The notes under the pieces: generated by a model
What the model saw: only the letters and a program-made list of their open reading frames with translations
Told to the model about the DNA's origin: nothing
Database searches by the model: none
Shown: positions 1-9,616 of the stretch, piece after piece
How positions within the stretch are numbered: position 1 is the stretch's first letter
Layout of the letters: each line of letters opens with the position of its first letter
Translations under genes and position numbers: made by a program
Assembly: GCF_013342145.1 (NCBI RefSeq)
Contig: NZ_JABUQZ010000001.1
Location: forward strand, 1,426,001 to 1,490,000
Length of the DNA: 64,000 nt
Source of the DNA: Haloterrigena gelatinilytica
Lineage (GTDB): Archaea > Halobacteriota > Halobacteria > Halobacteriales > Natrialbaceae
Direction: 5' to 3'

Positions 1-370
1 GCACCGCGTCGTCGCCCGTCGCGACGTAGAGTTCGTGCATCGCGATCGGCGAGGCGGAGCTGACGTCGTCGCGTTGGGTCATCTCGGCCGACATCGCGTG
101 GGCGTCGACGATCGGGTTCGCCGTGTCGCTGGATTCGGGATCGATCGATTCGCTCGTGACCCAGATGTCCCGGCCGGCGTTCTCGAGGCCGTTCTCTCCC
201 GTTTCGACGACGCCGACGCCGAGACTCGCCAGTAGCGTCACCGACAGCACGGCAAGCGCCACCGCGAGGACGGTCAGCGCGGTCCGACCGGGCGAGCGGC
301 GAAGCTGTGCGAACGCCAACCCGACGACGGCCCGCGTTCGGACCGCCGCGCGGCGCAGTCGCGGGCTCAT
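1..370 (-). CDS. ABC transporter permease, FtsX/MacB-like (partial, C-terminus off the window)
   Basis: Only the first 123 residues are present; the gene runs off the left edge. The start codon at 370 overlaps the stop of the upstream permease by four bases (ATGA), so the two are translationally coupled. The N-terminus is Arg-rich (MSPRLRRAAVRTRA), followed by one hydrophobic segment (about residues 25-50) and then an extracytoplasmic region with a MacB-like periplasmic-domain look. This matches the first transmembrane helix and external core domain of FtsX-type permeases. With the second permease and the ATPase behind it, it forms a three-gene exporter of the MacB/LolCDE type. The substrate cannot be read from sequence. 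Confidence 0.85.
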   Translation of the reverse strand, partial: MSPRLRRAAVRTRAVVGLAFAQLRRSPGRTALTVLAVALAVLSVTLLASLGVGVVETGENGLENAGRDIWVTSESIDPESSDTANPIVDAHAMSAEMTQRDDVSSASPIAMHELYVATGDDAV

Positions 371-1641
371 CGCCCCACCTCCGTCAGGACGGACGTGCGA
401 GCCGCGACGACCAGCGGGTAGGGGACGGCCACCAGTCCCGCGACGAGCGCGACGGCGACCGCGTAGGGAACGAACAGCGGATGGAGTTCGGCGACGGCGC
501 CCGGCGCGACGGTCGCGCTGGCGATCCGGTTGACGGCGTAGATCCCGCCCGCGCCGAGCGCGACTCCCACGAGCGCACCGCCGAGGGTCGTCAACAGCGT
601 CGAGACGGCGACGATGGCGAGCCGACTGCGCGTCGTGAAGCCGACCGACTCGAGGACGGCCAGCGTCCGCCGGTCCTCGTTGACGGTCATCCCCATCGTC
701 GTCGCGACGAACGAGGCGCAGATCGCCACGCCGACGATCAGCGCGAGCAGGCTCGTCGCGAAGGCCAGTTCGTCCTCGAACAGCGTTGCGGGGTTCGTTC
801 GATCGACCGACTGGACCGTCGCCTCGGGATAGGCGTCGGCGGCGGCCGACTCCGCGGCGGCGTCGTCGCCCCACACCAGCACCTGATCGGCCAGTTCGCC
901 GTCGGACGCCCCGGTCAGCGCCTGCAGTTCGCTCAGGTGGATCAGCCCGACCGGCGTCTCGGTCTCGCCGTCGCCGGCCGTCTCGACCGCCGCGACCGTC
1001 GACGACGGCGCCGCGCCGTCGGGCAACTGCTCGCCGCCCGGCGTGAGCTCGTCGCCGGCCTCGGCCTCGAGTCGATCCGCCGCGGCCGCCGAGAGCACGA
1101 TCTCGCCCCGGCGCGGGCCGTCGTACGAGCCGTCGGCGTAGTGGGGATCGCCGGACTCGAGTTCGTCCGTCGGAAGCCCGGCGACGGTGCGGGAGGCGTC
1201 GTCGGGGACGACGCCGACGAGCAGGATGCGCTTCGACTCGCCGTCGGCCGACTCGAGCGCGACCGGTTCGACGAGCACCGGGGAGGCGTGGCCGACGCCG
1301 TCCCGATTCCGGATCCGCTCGGCGCGCGCGTTGGCCTCGCCGAGCTGGGACTTCTCGACGCCGTCGACCGCCGCGAGGGAGTCGCTTTCCGCGGGAGCGA
1401 CGCGGACGTCGGCGTCGTCCTGGTCGACGGTGGCGCCGTCGGCGAGCCCCAGCGCGATCCCGGTGACGACGATCAGGAGAGCGATGGTCAGCGCGACGGC
1501 GGCCGTCGTCGCCGCGAGCCGTCGCGATCTAGTCCCCGTCGCGCGCTTCCAGAGGCGGACGACCGAGACGGTGACGACCCCCCACCAGCGAGCGCGGCGA
1601 CTGCCCGCGGTCGTCGTCTCGAACCGATCGTCACCTGCCAT
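367..1641 (-). CDS. ABC transporter permease, FtsX/MacB-like
   Basis: A 424-residue integral membrane protein. A first helix lies near residues 48-68 (AALTIALLIVVTGIALGLAD region). A long acidic external domain follows (about 70-300), then three hydrophobic helices in the C-terminal 140 residues, including a stretch ending MGMTVNEDRRTLAVLESVGF, which resembles the cytoplasmic loop of the FtsX domain. This is the standard MacB/LolC layout. The gene overlaps the ATPase gene by 11 bp upstream and the second permease by 4 bp downstream, so the three form one operon on the minus strand. It probably works as a heterodimer with the partial permease to export a peptide or lipid-linked substrate, which is inference. 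Confidence 0.88.
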   Translation of the reverse strand: MAGDDRFETTTAGSRRARWWGVVTVSVVRLWKRATGTRSRRLAATTAAVALTIALLIVVTGIALGLADGATVDQDDADVRVAPAESDSLAAVDGVEKSQLGEANARAERIRNRDGVGHASPVLVEPVALESADGESKRILLVGVVPDDASRTVAGLPTDELESGDPHYADGSYDGPRRGEIVLSAAAADRLEAEAGDELTPGGEQLPDGAAPSSTVAAVETAGDGETETPVGLIHLSELQALTGASDGELADQVLVWGDDAAAESAAADAYPEATVQSVDRTNPATLFEDELAFATSLLALIVGVAICASFVATTMGMTVNEDRRTLAVLESVGFTTRSRLAIVAVSTLLTTLGGALVGVALGAGGIYAVNRIASATVAPGAVAELHPLFVPYAVAVALVAGLVAVPYPLVVAARTSVLTEVGR

Positions 1642-2401
1642 CGTCGACCACCCGCCCGTCGCGAAGCGTGACCACGCGGTCGGCGACGGCCAGCGTCGAG
1701 TCGTCGTGGGAGGCGACCAGCACGGTCCGGTCGCGTCCGATGTCCGTCAGGAGGTCGAGCACGTCCGCGCCGGTCGCCGTGTCGAGCTCTCCCGTCGGCT
1801 CGTCGGCGACGATCACGTCCGGATCCGTCACCAGCGCCCGAGCGATCGCGACGCGCTGGCGTTCGCCGCCGCTGAGTTCGCCCGGAGAGTGGTCGATCCG
1901 GTCCCCGAGGCCGACCTGCTCGAGCAGCGACTTGGCCCGCTCGCGTCGCGTCGATCGGCCGATCCCGGCCTGGACGAGGGGGAGGGCGACGTTCGCGCGG
2001 GCCGACAGCGACGGCAGGAGGTGAAACCGCTGGAAGACGATGCCGACGTGGTGGCGTCGCAGCCGCGTTCGCTCGCGGTCCGAAAGCGACGTGAGGTCGG
2101 CCGTGTCGAGCAGCTGGATCCGTCCCGCGGTCGGCACTAACAGCCCGCTGACCGCGTGCAGGATCGTCGACTTGCCGCTGCCGCTCGGTCCCTCGAGACC
2201 GACGGTCTCGCCCGCGCCCACCTCGAGCGTGACGTCTCGAAGCGCCGTCACCGTCCGGTCCTCGCTCGAGCGACCGCGGCCGCCGCTCGAGCCGTACTCG
2301 TGGGTGACGTCCTTGAGGCGAACGGCCGTCGGCGATTCGCGCTCGTCGGTGGTCGTCGGGCCGGCCTGGGGGGTCGTCCGCCGGAGTGCATGGTCGCTCA
2401 T
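1631..2401 (-). CDS. ABC transporter ATP-binding protein, MacB/LolD-like
   Basis: A 256-residue nucleotide-binding subunit from the chosen start (MSDHALRR). It has a Walker A (GPSGSGKST), a Q-loop region (GIVFQRFHLLPSL), the ABC signature LSGGERQRVAIARAL, a Walker B ending VIVADEPTGELD, and the switch His in LVASHDDS. The FQRFHLLPSL and DEPTGELD spellings are typical of the LolD/MacB/SalX branch that pairs with FtsX-type permeases. An in-frame ATG at 2446 would add 15 residues of less conserved sequence; I prefer 2401. It is the first gene of the operon and energises the two downstream permeases. Confidence 0.92.
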   Translation of the reverse strand: MSDHALRRTTPQAGPTTTDERESPTAVRLKDVTHEYGSSGGRGRSSEDRTVTALRDVTLEVGAGETVGLEGPSGSGKSTILHAVSGLLVPTAGRIQLLDTADLTSLSDRERTRLRRHHVGIVFQRFHLLPSLSARANVALPLVQAGIGRSTRRERAKSLLEQVGLGDRIDHSPGELSGGERQRVAIARALVTDPDVIVADEPTGELDTATGADVLDLLTDIGRDRTVLVASHDDSTLAVADRVVTLRDGRVVDDGR

Positions 2402-2454
2402 CGGTCCGTAGGTCAACTCGATCGGACCGACCACGCAGCGGGTCATTGTTTCTC

Positions 2455-2622
2455 TCAGGCTTCCCGAAGCCACGCGGTCGTTAACGGACGTTGTGATCGC
2501 CGCAAGAACGTCTTCGCGAGAGCACCGTTATCGAACCCTGACCGTTCGAGAACGCGAGCGATACGCGCTCGAACCCCGGTCCGGTCGATCGAAACGTGAA
2601 AGTACTGCGGACTGTCGTCCAT
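2455..2622 (-). CDS. possible small protein, 55 aa, unknown
   Basis: This open frame begins MDDSPQYFHVSIDRTG and ends at 2455, just upstream of the ABC exporter operon on the same strand. It fills most of the gap between the rhomboid gene and the exporter. The composition is basic (many Arg) instead of acidic, which is unusual for a haloarchaeal protein and argues against it. I recognise no family. It could be chance open frame in GC-rich DNA. Confidence 0.2.
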   Translation of the reverse strand: MDDSPQYFHVSIDRTGVRARIARVLERSGFDNGALAKTFLRRSQRPLTTAWLREA

Positions 2623-2702
2623 ACGAACCGATTTACGAGAGCGGCGACGCTGCTGCGGCGAGGCGGTCGGGAGAAACGGGCTGATCGCGCGATCTGTCGG
2701 AC

Positions 2703-4532
2703 CTATCTGTACGTCTCTCGGGTCGCGACCGCGACCCTGGTCCCGTCGGCGCTCGCGTAGATCGTGTCGTCGACCCGATCGAACGTGAGTCCGCCCGCCG
2801 TCTCCGTTTCGCCGTCGGCGGGCATCGGCGTCGTCCCGACGGTCTCGCCCGCCTGCGTCTCGATCTCGAGGACGAACTCGCCGTCTCGGGACTCGATCGT
2901 GACGTTGCGGTCGTCGATGCGGACGTCCGCCCGCGACCCCTCGGACTCGTGGGCGAGCCGTCGGTCCTCCCCCTCGGGCCAGATCTCGACCTGATAGACG
3001 GTGTCGTTGCCGACCGGCTCCCAGCCGGTCCGCTCGACGTGGACGGTCTCGCGCCAGCCCGGGCCGCCGACGACGACCTCGGCGTCGCCGGTGAAGGCGA
3101 GCCGGTTGGCCGGCACCTCCTCCACCCAGATCTGGCGCTCCGTGCTCGAGACGATCACCCCGCTGGACTCGAGCGAGACGGCCTCCGCGAGCGGCCCCAC
3201 CTGGACCGGCGAGACCTTCTGGTTCTCGACTCCTTCGGCGTACTGGATCGTGTAGTCCTCGATCTGGACGGCCGACTCGGAGGCCGCGGTCGCGTCGTCG
3301 AGCACGAAGAGGTTGACCGGGACCGCCGCGCCGGCGACGACGGCGAAGACGGCCAACACGGCGAACAGCGCCGTCTTGCGCCGCGTGACCGACGAGAGCC
3401 GCGTCGACCCCCGGTCGGTCGCCGCCGTCGCGATCTCGCCGATCCGCTCGAGGGGCGAGGTCGACGACCGATCGCCGCCGCGGGCGATCTCGAGCGGCCG
3501 AGCGACGGCCGATCCGGAACTCGAGCCGCGGAGTCGAGCGAGGCGACGCTCGAGTCGGTCGGGGACGACCGGGCGCTCCGAGGCCGTTATCGCGATCGTG
3601 ACGACGAGCGCGAGGACGACGACGACGAGGACGCCGGGGCCCTGAAAGAGGTAGTAGACGTTCGCGCTGCCGAACCAGTAGATCTGCCACAGGCCCTGGG
3701 CGAAGCCGAACAGCAGGATCGCGATCCAGACCCGAAGCGCGTCGGGACGGTGGCCCCGTCGCCGGAGGAGTCCGATCGCGAGGACGAGCCCGATGAAGAA
3801 TCCCAGCGCGTGGCCCTGGATGGCGATGCCGGCCCACGAGGGCGCCGACGGGGCCCGCGGCTGGGCGACGTAGACGCCGATCGGCGTCTGGAGCGCGCGA
3901 TAGAGCGTCAGCAGTGCGCCCTGCACGCCGAGCACGCCGACGAGCGTCACGATCGGATAGTGGACGAGCGAGAAGGCCGCGAAGGCGAAGACGACCCCCG
4001 AAAAGCCGATGACCGGGCCGAGCGCGAACAGGCTCGAGCCGATCGTGATCGCGACGACGATCAGCGGGAAGACCACCAGCGCGCGGATCCACGGATCGGT
4101 CCGCCACGACGTCCCCGCCGTCTCGCCCCGTCCATCGGGGTAGTGGCCCCAGGCGTACTCCGCGATCGGCGCGACGACGACGGCGCCGGCGAGGTTCCCG
4201 ATGAGGTGTCCCGGGCCGGCGTGGGAGAACGACGCGGTCAGCATCCCCAGCGGGTAGAAGTACGAATACGCGCGGTAGGGGAGCGTTACCGGGTTCCCGA
4301 ACGCGGTGATTCCGTCCTGGACGAACAGATAGACGCAGTAGACCAGCGCGATCACGAGTAACGACCCCCACGGGACGCCCAGGACGAGTCGCGAGCGGGC
4401 GACGTCGCCCCAGCGGCGGGCGGGGCTGTGGAGTCGGCGGACGACGGCGACGGAGGCGAGCGCCGCCGCCACCACGAACAGCGGGAAGACGACCGACAGG
4501 ACGATCGTCAGGAGGGCCTCCTGCGAGAGCAT
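2703..4532 (-). CDS. rhomboid-family intramembrane protease with extra C-terminal domain
   Basis: A 609-residue polytopic membrane protein. The N-terminal half carries rhomboid signatures: a GHLIGNLAG helix (the H-x3-N of TM2), the catalytic serine motif GFSG in TM4 ([11 protein letters not shown]) and a histidine in the last core helix (GHALGF). Three further hydrophobic segments follow. After the last one (around residues 385-415) comes a roughly 190-residue acidic, presumably extracytoplasmic domain not found in minimal rhomboids. I chose ATG 4532 over 4604 because the protein begins with a hydrophobic helix there ([16 protein letters not shown]), and an A/T-rich promoter-like stretch (4555-4575) lies directly upstream. 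The substrate is unknown. Confidence 0.85.
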   Translation of the reverse strand: MLSQEALLTIVLSVVFPLFVVAAALASVAVVRRLHSPARRWGDVARSRLVLGVPWGSLLVIALVYCVYLFVQDGITAFGNPVTLPYRAYSYFYPLGMLTASFSHAGPGHLIGNLAGAVVVAPIAEYAWGHYPDGRGETAGTSWRTDPWIRALVVFPLIVVAITIGSSLFALGPVIGFSGVVFAFAAFSLVHYPIVTLVGVLGVQGALLTLYRALQTPIGVYVAQPRAPSAPSWAGIAIQGHALGFFIGLVLAIGLLRRRGHRPDALRVWIAILLFGFAQGLWQIYWFGSANVYYLFQGPGVLVVVVLALVVTIAITASERPVVPDRLERRLARLRGSSSGSAVARPLEIARGGDRSSTSPLERIGEIATAATDRGSTRLSSVTRRKTALFAVLAVFAVVAGAAVPVNLFVLDDATAASESAVQIEDYTIQYAEGVENQKVSPVQVGPLAEAVSLESSGVIVSSTERQIWVEEVPANRLAFTGDAEVVVGGPGWRETVHVERTGWEPVGNDTVYQVEIWPEGEDRRLAHESEGSRADVRIDDRNVTIESRDGEFVLEIETQAGETVGTTPMPADGETETAGGLTFDRVDDTIYASADGTRVAVATRETYR

Positions 4533-4690
4533 ATCCAGTGGTTCGGCCGCGGCTGTATATTGGTTTAGGTTATCCCTATCGCGGGTCGCGCGATCGCCGA
4601 TCACGCACGCGCGGTCGACCCCCGTCGCCGACCGCCGCCCCTCGAGCCCGAACAGAAAGCTACAAGCGGCCGACGACCGGAACGGTGGAC

Positions 4691-4975
4691 ATGGAACTGC
4701 GGGTCACCGAGAGCACCGACACCGAACTCTCGATCGAGATCGCCGGCGAGGATCACACCTTCATGAACGTCCTCAAGGGCGCACTGCTCGAGCACGAGAA
4801 CGTCAGCGCGGCCACCTACGACGTCAACCCCGAACAGTCGGGTGGCCAGACCGAACCCATCCTCACGATCAAGACCGAGGGCGGCGTCGAGCCGCTCGAG
4901 GCCCTCGAGGATGCGGCAGTCAACGTCCGCGAGAAGGCCATCTCCTTCCGCGAGGCGTTCGAAGCGGCCGCCTGA
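4691..4975 (+). CDS. rpoL: DNA-directed RNA polymerase subunit L (Rpo11)
   Basis: This is a 94-residue acidic protein matching the archaeal Rpo11/eukaryotic Rpb11 family in length. It has the characteristic [17 protein letters not shown] segment, which forms the alpha-like dimerisation helix pairing with Rpo3 (subunit D) in the polymerase assembly platform. It ends with the long amphipathic helix ([20 protein letters not shown]). The frame is open further upstream, but ATG 4691 gives the family-standard N-terminus MELRVTES. Transcribed alone in plus orientation, divergent from the rhomboid gene. Confidence 0.96.
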   Translation: MELRVTESTDTELSIEIAGEDHTFMNVLKGALLEHENVSAATYDVNPEQSGGQTEPILTIKTEGGVEPLEALEDAAVNVREKAISFREAFEAAA

Positions 4976-5143
4976 ACAGGAGCTTCGACACTCGATCTCG
5001 GGGCTCGAGTCCTCGTCTTCTCGCCGGAACTCTCGCTCGAGATAGTCCGCGCTCCGTCCGGACGAGCACGGCGTAGTCGACGGAGCAGCGTGCTCTCGGC
5101 TCCAATCAGTCTGACCGACTACCGTGCCGGATCATCAATGAGT

Positions 5144-6013
5144 CTAGCAGGCCGCGTAGTGGACGTAGACCTCTCCTTCGACGACGTGCAGATCGAGTCC
5201 CTCGCGCTCGAGTTCGGGATCCGTGACCGCGTCGCTGGTCTCGAGTCCGCCGGCGATTTCGTCGGCGAGGGCGGCCTCGTCGTCGTAGTCGTCGATCGAT
5301 AGCGGCGGGGTCAACGGACCGCTGGCGCCTGCGCTCCCGCAATCGACGCCGAAATCGCTCGGCCGGACGCCCTCTGATTCCGTCCCGTCGTGCTCGCTCG
5401 CTACGTACGCTCGGTTGTTGTACTCGGCGTAGGCCGCGAGCCCGTCGTCGTACGAGCGCGAGCTATCGCGTTCGGCCTCGAGTCGGTCGTGAACCTCGAG
5501 TTCGGTCGCCTCGAGGTCGATCCCCGCGGCCTGGCTGCCCTGGCCCGGCGCGTCGGGCGGCGACGGCTCGCCGACGCCCGGGAGGATCGACAGCGGGACG
5601 ACGCCGGTCGCGAACAGCGCGGCGACGACGACGATGGCCGCCAGGATCGGTGCGTACGGCTTGGCCACCTCGAGCCAGCTGGACGTCTCGAGTTCGCCGG
5701 CGACGTCGTCGTAGCGCTGCTCGATCTTCTCCAAGTCGTGGTTACCGCAGCGCGAACACGGCGGGTTGTACTTGACGTGGTCGCGACCGCAGTCCTGACA
5801 GCGCCAGACGTAGGTGGTGCCGGTATCGACCGTTTCCGTCTCGGTCACGCCGGTGTCGACGGCGGGGTCGCTCGAGGACTCGCTTCGCTCGGCCTCTGTC
5901 TCGCCTTCGCCCTCGCGGACGACCGCCTTCTCGAAGGTGTTGTGCCCGCAGTTATCACAGGGAGGGTCGTTTTCCGCGTGAGGTTTGCCACACCACGTGC
6001 ACCGCCACTTCAC
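5144..6013 (-). CDS. double zinc-ribbon, single-TM protein with degenerate CAP/SCP-like domain
   Basis: A 289-residue protein in three parts. First come two zinc ribbons with four cysteines each (C5, C8, C19, C22 and C72, C75, C86, C89). One transmembrane helix follows at about 119-145. The extracytoplasmic C-terminal domain (about 170-289) has segments such as LEAERDSSRSYDDGLAAYA and GLDLHVVEGEVYVHYAAC. These resemble the first helix and last strands of CAP/SCP (PR-1) domains (pattern N-ER-x-L-x-YD-x-L-A-x-A and G-x-x-V-x-G-x-V-Y-V-x-x-x-x-C). The usual CAP histidines are poorly preserved, so I call it degenerate. The zinc ribbons should face the cytoplasm. Function is unknown; the domain reading is from my eye alone. 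Confidence 0.7.
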   Translation of the reverse strand: MKWRCTWCGKPHAENDPPCDNCGHNTFEKAVVREGEGETEAERSESSSDPAVDTGVTETETVDTGTTYVWRCQDCGRDHVKYNPPCSRCGNHDLEKIEQRYDDVAGELETSSWLEVAKPYAPILAAIVVVAALFATGVVPLSILPGVGEPSPPDAPGQGSQAAGIDLEATELEVHDRLEAERDSSRSYDDGLAAYAEYNNRAYVASEHDGTESEGVRPSDFGVDCGSAGASGPLTPPLSIDDYDDEAALADEIAGGLETSDAVTDPELEREGLDLHVVEGEVYVHYAAC

Positions 6014-6186
6014 TGGTCGTAACGCACGACCGTGTCGATATAAGCGTGTTGGAAGTCGAAACGAACGGCCTGAATTGCCACGCTCACTGGCTCACGGCCG
6101 ACTGCCGTTCGCCGTTTCGTTCGCTCGCGGCTCGCGGTTTCACCGCTCGCATTCTCGAGATACTCGCTCCGTCCGGATCTCGCAGC

Positions 6187-6999
6187 TCAGAGTCGCACCG
6201 GAACGTCTCGCTCGTCCAGATACTCCTTGGTCTCCTCGATCGAGTACTCGTCGAAGTGGAAGATCGAGGCCGCGAGGCCGGCGTCGGCGCCGGCTTCAGT
6301 GAACACGTCGTACATGTCCTCGGGACCGCCACAGCCAGAGGAGGCGATGACTGGCGTGTCGACGGTCTCGCAGACCGCCTTCGTCAGCGGCAGGTCGTAA
6401 CCGTCCTTGGTGCCGTCCTTGTCGATCGAGTTGACGAACAGTTCGCCCGCGCCGCGGCGTTCGGCTTCCCGTGCCCACTCGAGGACGTCGATACCGGTTC
6501 CCTCGCGGCCGCCCTTCTTGGTGCACTCGAACCAGCAGGACTCGCCGTCGATCTCGACGTAGTGTTCGCCCTGCTCGTCGAACCGCCGCCTGGCGTCGAC
6601 GCTGATGACGATACACTGGTTGCCGAAGGCTTTCGCGCCCTCGGTGATCAGTTCGGGGCGCTCGAGCGCGCCGGTCGTGATCGAGACCTTGTCGGCGCCG
6701 GCCCGTAGCGTCTCCTTGATGTCGTCGGTGGTGCGGATGCCGCCCCCGACGGTGAGGGGGATGAAGACCTCGTCGGCGACGCGCTCGACGACGTCGAGCA
6801 TCGTCTCGCGGCCCTCCGCGGAGGCGGTGATGTCGAGGAAGACGAACTCGTCGGCGCCGGACTCGTTGTACGCCTTGGCCATCTCCACCGGATCGCCGGT
6901 GTACTTCAGGTCCTCGAAGTTGACGCCGGTGTAGACCGCCGGGTTCCCGTCCTCGTCCAAGTCCACGTCGATACACGGGATGATTCGCTTTGTCAGCAT
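6187..6999 (-). CDS. hisF: imidazole glycerol phosphate synthase cyclase subunit
   Basis: A 270-residue (beta/alpha)8 barrel enzyme of histidine biosynthesis. HisF takes ammonia from HisH and converts PRFAR into imidazole glycerol phosphate and AICAR. Seen in the sequence: N-terminal [13 protein letters not shown] with the catalytic Asp, the phosphate-binding glycine motif [13 protein letters not shown], the second catalytic Asp in ISVDARRR, and the C-terminal phosphate site [13 protein letters not shown]. Length is normal for the family once ATG 6999 is used; upstream in-frame sequence lacks conservation. No other his genes are adjacent, as is common in haloarchaea. Confidence 0.97.
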   Translation of the reverse strand: MLTKRIIPCIDVDLDEDGNPAVYTGVNFEDLKYTGDPVEMAKAYNESGADEFVFLDITASAEGRETMLDVVERVADEVFIPLTVGGGIRTTDDIKETLRAGADKVSITTGALERPELITEGAKAFGNQCIVISVDARRRFDEQGEHYVEIDGESCWFECTKKGGREGTGIDVLEWAREAERRGAGELFVNSIDKDGTKDGYDLPLTKAVCETVDTPVIASSGCGGPEDMYDVFTEAGADAGLAASIFHFDEYSIEETKEYLDERDVPVRL

Positions 7000-7120
7000 G
7001 TGGTCGTTGTGCGAGCCTTGGAACCCGGGATAGTAAAGTCGTCCCCATCGCTCGTTCGAGCGACGGACGGGGTGCCGTCCCGGTCGGCGAGTCGTCACCG
7101 CGATCGCCGCGACGCCGTCC

Positions 7121-8485
7121 TCAGGCCGACCGCAGTCGCTCCCGGAACGCCTCGACCGCGTCGGGAAGCGCCTCGAGTTGCGCCCGGATGCGCGCGTACT
7201 CGCCGTACTCGGTGAGCAGCGAGACGCCGACCTCGGGATCGTTGTCCGCGGCCCGCCGGACGCCGTCGTCGGTCCACTCGAGCGAGCGGAGCGTCTCCGC
7301 GAGGACGTACGCGCCGATCGACGGCTCGGTCACCGACGCGACGGCCGACGCGGCCGCCTCGATCGCGGCCGTTCGCTCCGCGCGGATCTCCGCGACCGAT
7401 TCGGGGGCCGCCAGCGTCCCGTCGTCGATACGGCCCCGCACCCGCTCGAACGCCCGGTACCGCGCCTCGAACCGGACGGCCTCGGTGAGCGCGATACCTG
7501 CGTGTCCGTCCTCGATCGCCCCGTTCAGGCCGTCCGCCGCCCTCGAGACCGGATCCACCGTCCGCCAGAGCACCTGCCCGAGATGCTGGTCGTCGAGGTC
7601 CGCGTCGACGATTCCCTCGAGCCAGTCGTCGTCGGCCCGATCGGGGATGGTGACGCTCTCGATGCGCTCGGTCGACGTCTCGAGCGCGGCGTCGAAGATC
7701 GGCTTCAGGTCGGTCGACTCGTCGGTCCGCCCGTCGAACCGCGCCGCGAGGTGCTCCCAGACGGTCCGCGTGGCCGTCGCGAACTCGAGCACGCCGGCGC
7801 CGTCGCCGATGTCGATGACGGAGGCGCCGTCGTCGACGTTCCACCGATTCCGACTGAGTTGCTCCGCCGCGCGCCGGAGGTCCGATTCCTGGCGCGCGTA
7901 GAACAGCGCCGCCCGAAGCAGTTCGTCCTCGCCGTCACCGCCGCGGTACGCGACCGAACTGAGTCGGTCGTTGACGCTCGAGCGGACCGCATGTCGCTCC
8001 TCGCGCAGGTCCGCGACGATCGTTCCCTTCTCGCCCTCGATGGCGTCGAGCGTGGTCGACGCTACCCGCGCGGCGTCGCGCGCCTCTCGCGTCGTTCGAA
8101 GCGCGTGGTACCGATCGTCTCCGGTGGCCGCGGCGGCCTCGTCGCGGTAGTCGCGGGCCTCGTCCCGACGCTCGCCGATCGACTGCCGAACGACGCCGTT
8201 GGGGACCGCCTCGGCCTCGAGCGAGTCCGGAACGTCCGCCAGTAGCGTCTCGACGCGCTCGAGGCCGTCGTCGACGGCGTCCGACGTCGGAACCACCGGT
8301 ACCGGCCACTCGATCTCCGGCGGCTCGGTCTCGTCGGCGAGCACGTCGGCCGCGTCGGCCGCGGTGAACGACGATCTCCCGTCGTCGGTCCACGAGAGCG
8401 CGCTACAGCCGGCGAGCGCGGCACTGCCGACCGCGGCGACCCCCGATAAGAACCGTCGGCGATGGCTGCGGCCGCAGTCGCTCAT
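7121..8485 (-). CDS. Tat-exported lipoprotein, unknown function (454 aa)
   Basis: The N-terminus has a twin-arginine motif (HRRRFLSG), a hydrophobic stretch and a lipobox LAGC with Cys27, so it should be exported folded and lipid-anchored outside the cell. The mature part is highly acidic and predicted alpha-helical, rich in Arg/Ala/Glu/Asp heptad-like segments, with no catalytic motif I recognise. Its start codon (8485) overlaps the stop of the upstream Tat lipoprotein gene by four bases, so the pair is one operon and the two proteins probably work together on the outer face of the membrane. I do not know the function. Confidence 0.75.
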   Translation of the reverse strand: MSDCGRSHRRRFLSGVAAVGSAALAGCSALSWTDDGRSSFTAADAADVLADETEPPEIEWPVPVVPTSDAVDDGLERVETLLADVPDSLEAEAVPNGVVRQSIGERRDEARDYRDEAAAATGDDRYHALRTTREARDAARVASTTLDAIEGEKGTIVADLREERHAVRSSVNDRLSSVAYRGGDGEDELLRAALFYARQESDLRRAAEQLSRNRWNVDDGASVIDIGDGAGVLEFATATRTVWEHLAARFDGRTDESTDLKPIFDAALETSTERIESVTIPDRADDDWLEGIVDADLDDQHLGQVLWRTVDPVSRAADGLNGAIEDGHAGIALTEAVRFEARYRAFERVRGRIDDGTLAAPESVAEIRAERTAAIEAAASAVASVTEPSIGAYVLAETLRSLEWTDDGVRRAADNDPEVGVSLLTEYGEYARIRAQLEALPDAVEAFRERLRSA

Positions 8486-9207
8486 CGCGGTTCCTCCGCG
8501 CTCGGAGCGTCAGTGTCGTTGGTCTCGGTTCCGGCAGTTTCGTTCGCGGTGTCGGTTCCGTCCGTCTCGTTCGCCGCGGAGCCGTTCCCACCGCCGGCGC
8601 CGCTCGGACAGGTGGTGCGTTCGGAACTCCCTCGACTCGAGGGGGGATCGTCGTACGGGCGGTGGACGCGGACGAACACCGCTTCCGTGACGGATCTGTC
8701 CGCCTCGCACGGCTCCATCGGGGCTTTCAGCGCTCGACAGTAGTCCGTTCGGAACTCGCCGTCGGCCGCGCGGACGCTCAGCAGCCGTCGGCGATAGCAG
8801 TCGTCGATCGACCGCTGGTCGACGTAGATCGATTCGCCGTCGAAATCGGTCTCTTCGACGAACGCTCGAGCGGCGTCGACGTCGTCGTCCGCGGCGGCGC
8901 CGGTGAACCACAGCGCGGCGGCGTCGTCCTCGTCGGTGACGAAGAAATCCGCCAGATAGCGCGGGGCCCGTTTCTCTTCGGCGTCTTCCGCGGCGTCCTC
9001 GCTCGAGTAGGCGACGGGCGTGTCGTCCGCCGAACGGATCGACAGCGACTCGTACTCGTGGGTCGACTCGAGCGTGCCTCCCTCGGAGGAGGAGTGGCCG
9101 GAGACCGATTCGCCTTCGCTGAACCCGACGCAGCCGGCGAACGCGGCCGAAAGACAGCCGCCGCTCGCTGCGAGCAGCCGCCGGCGAGAGAGCGATGTGG
9201 AGGGCAT
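8482..9207 (-). CDS. Tat-exported lipoprotein, unknown function (241 aa)
   Basis: It carries a Tat signal (LSRRRLLAAS) and a lipobox FAGC. The mature protein is acidic, and its last 50 residues are a Thr/Asn/Glu/Gly-rich low-complexity tail. Five cysteines in the folded part (including DDCYRRR, DYCRALKAPMEPC and ERTTC) could form disulfides outside the cell. ATG 9207 is chosen because a TATA-like A/T block at about 9233-9243 lies roughly 27-35 bp upstream, as expected for a leaderless haloarchaeal transcript; a GTG at 9213 is the alternative. First gene of a two-gene operon with the 454-residue lipoprotein. No family recognised. Confidence 0.72.
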   Translation of the reverse strand: MPSTSLSRRRLLAASGGCLSAAFAGCVGFSEGESVSGHSSSEGGTLESTHEYESLSIRSADDTPVAYSSEDAAEDAEEKRAPRYLADFFVTDEDDAAALWFTGAAADDDVDAARAFVEETDFDGESIYVDQRSIDDCYRRRLLSVRAADGEFRTDYCRALKAPMEPCEADRSVTEAVFVRVHRPYDDPPSSRGSSERTTCPSGAGGGNGSAANETDGTDTANETAGTETNDTDAPSAEEPR

Positions 9208-9403
9208 CGACACCGTATTGGTAGTCTAAGTGTAAATATATAGTGATTGACCGGATTCGGGAGCGCGATTCTCCGACCGACGCTTTTCGTTGCGAGACGC
9301 TGAGTCGCGCCAAACGACCGTTCGACGGCCTCGAGGAACGAGCGAGTCTCCGTTCGTCGACGAGAGAGGTGTCTTTAAGGCGGTGAGTCGGCAACAGGCG
9401 AGT

Positions 9404-9586
9404 ATGGCAGACGACACGAACCAGACGGCAGACGGCGATACGGGCGCCGACGTCGGCCACGATCTCGAGGCCGAGCGGACGACCGCACCGATGAGCGACT
9501 ACGGGATGCGCGAGGTCGGAATCGGCCTCGTCGTCGCACTCCTCGGCCTGGCCGTCGCGTTCGGAATCCCGTTGCTCGCGGTCTAA
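9404..9586 (+). CDS. small single-TM haloarchaeal protein (60 aa)
   Basis: A 60-residue protein. An acidic soluble N-terminal half (MADDTNQTADGDTGADV...) is followed by one transmembrane helix (VGIGLVVALLGLAVAFGIPLLAV) that ends the protein. Such acidic-head, single-helix proteins are common conserved hypotheticals in haloarchaea. ATG 9404 is preferred over upstream in-frame codons because the preceding residues are basic and the segment reads as promoter. It is divergent from the lipoprotein operon. Function unknown. Confidence 0.65.
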   Translation: MADDTNQTADGDTGADVGHDLEAERTTAPMSDYGMREVGIGLVVALLGLAVAFGIPLLAV

Positions 9587-9616
9587 CTGAGTGGTCGAGA
9601 GCGAAAATCGGCGGCG

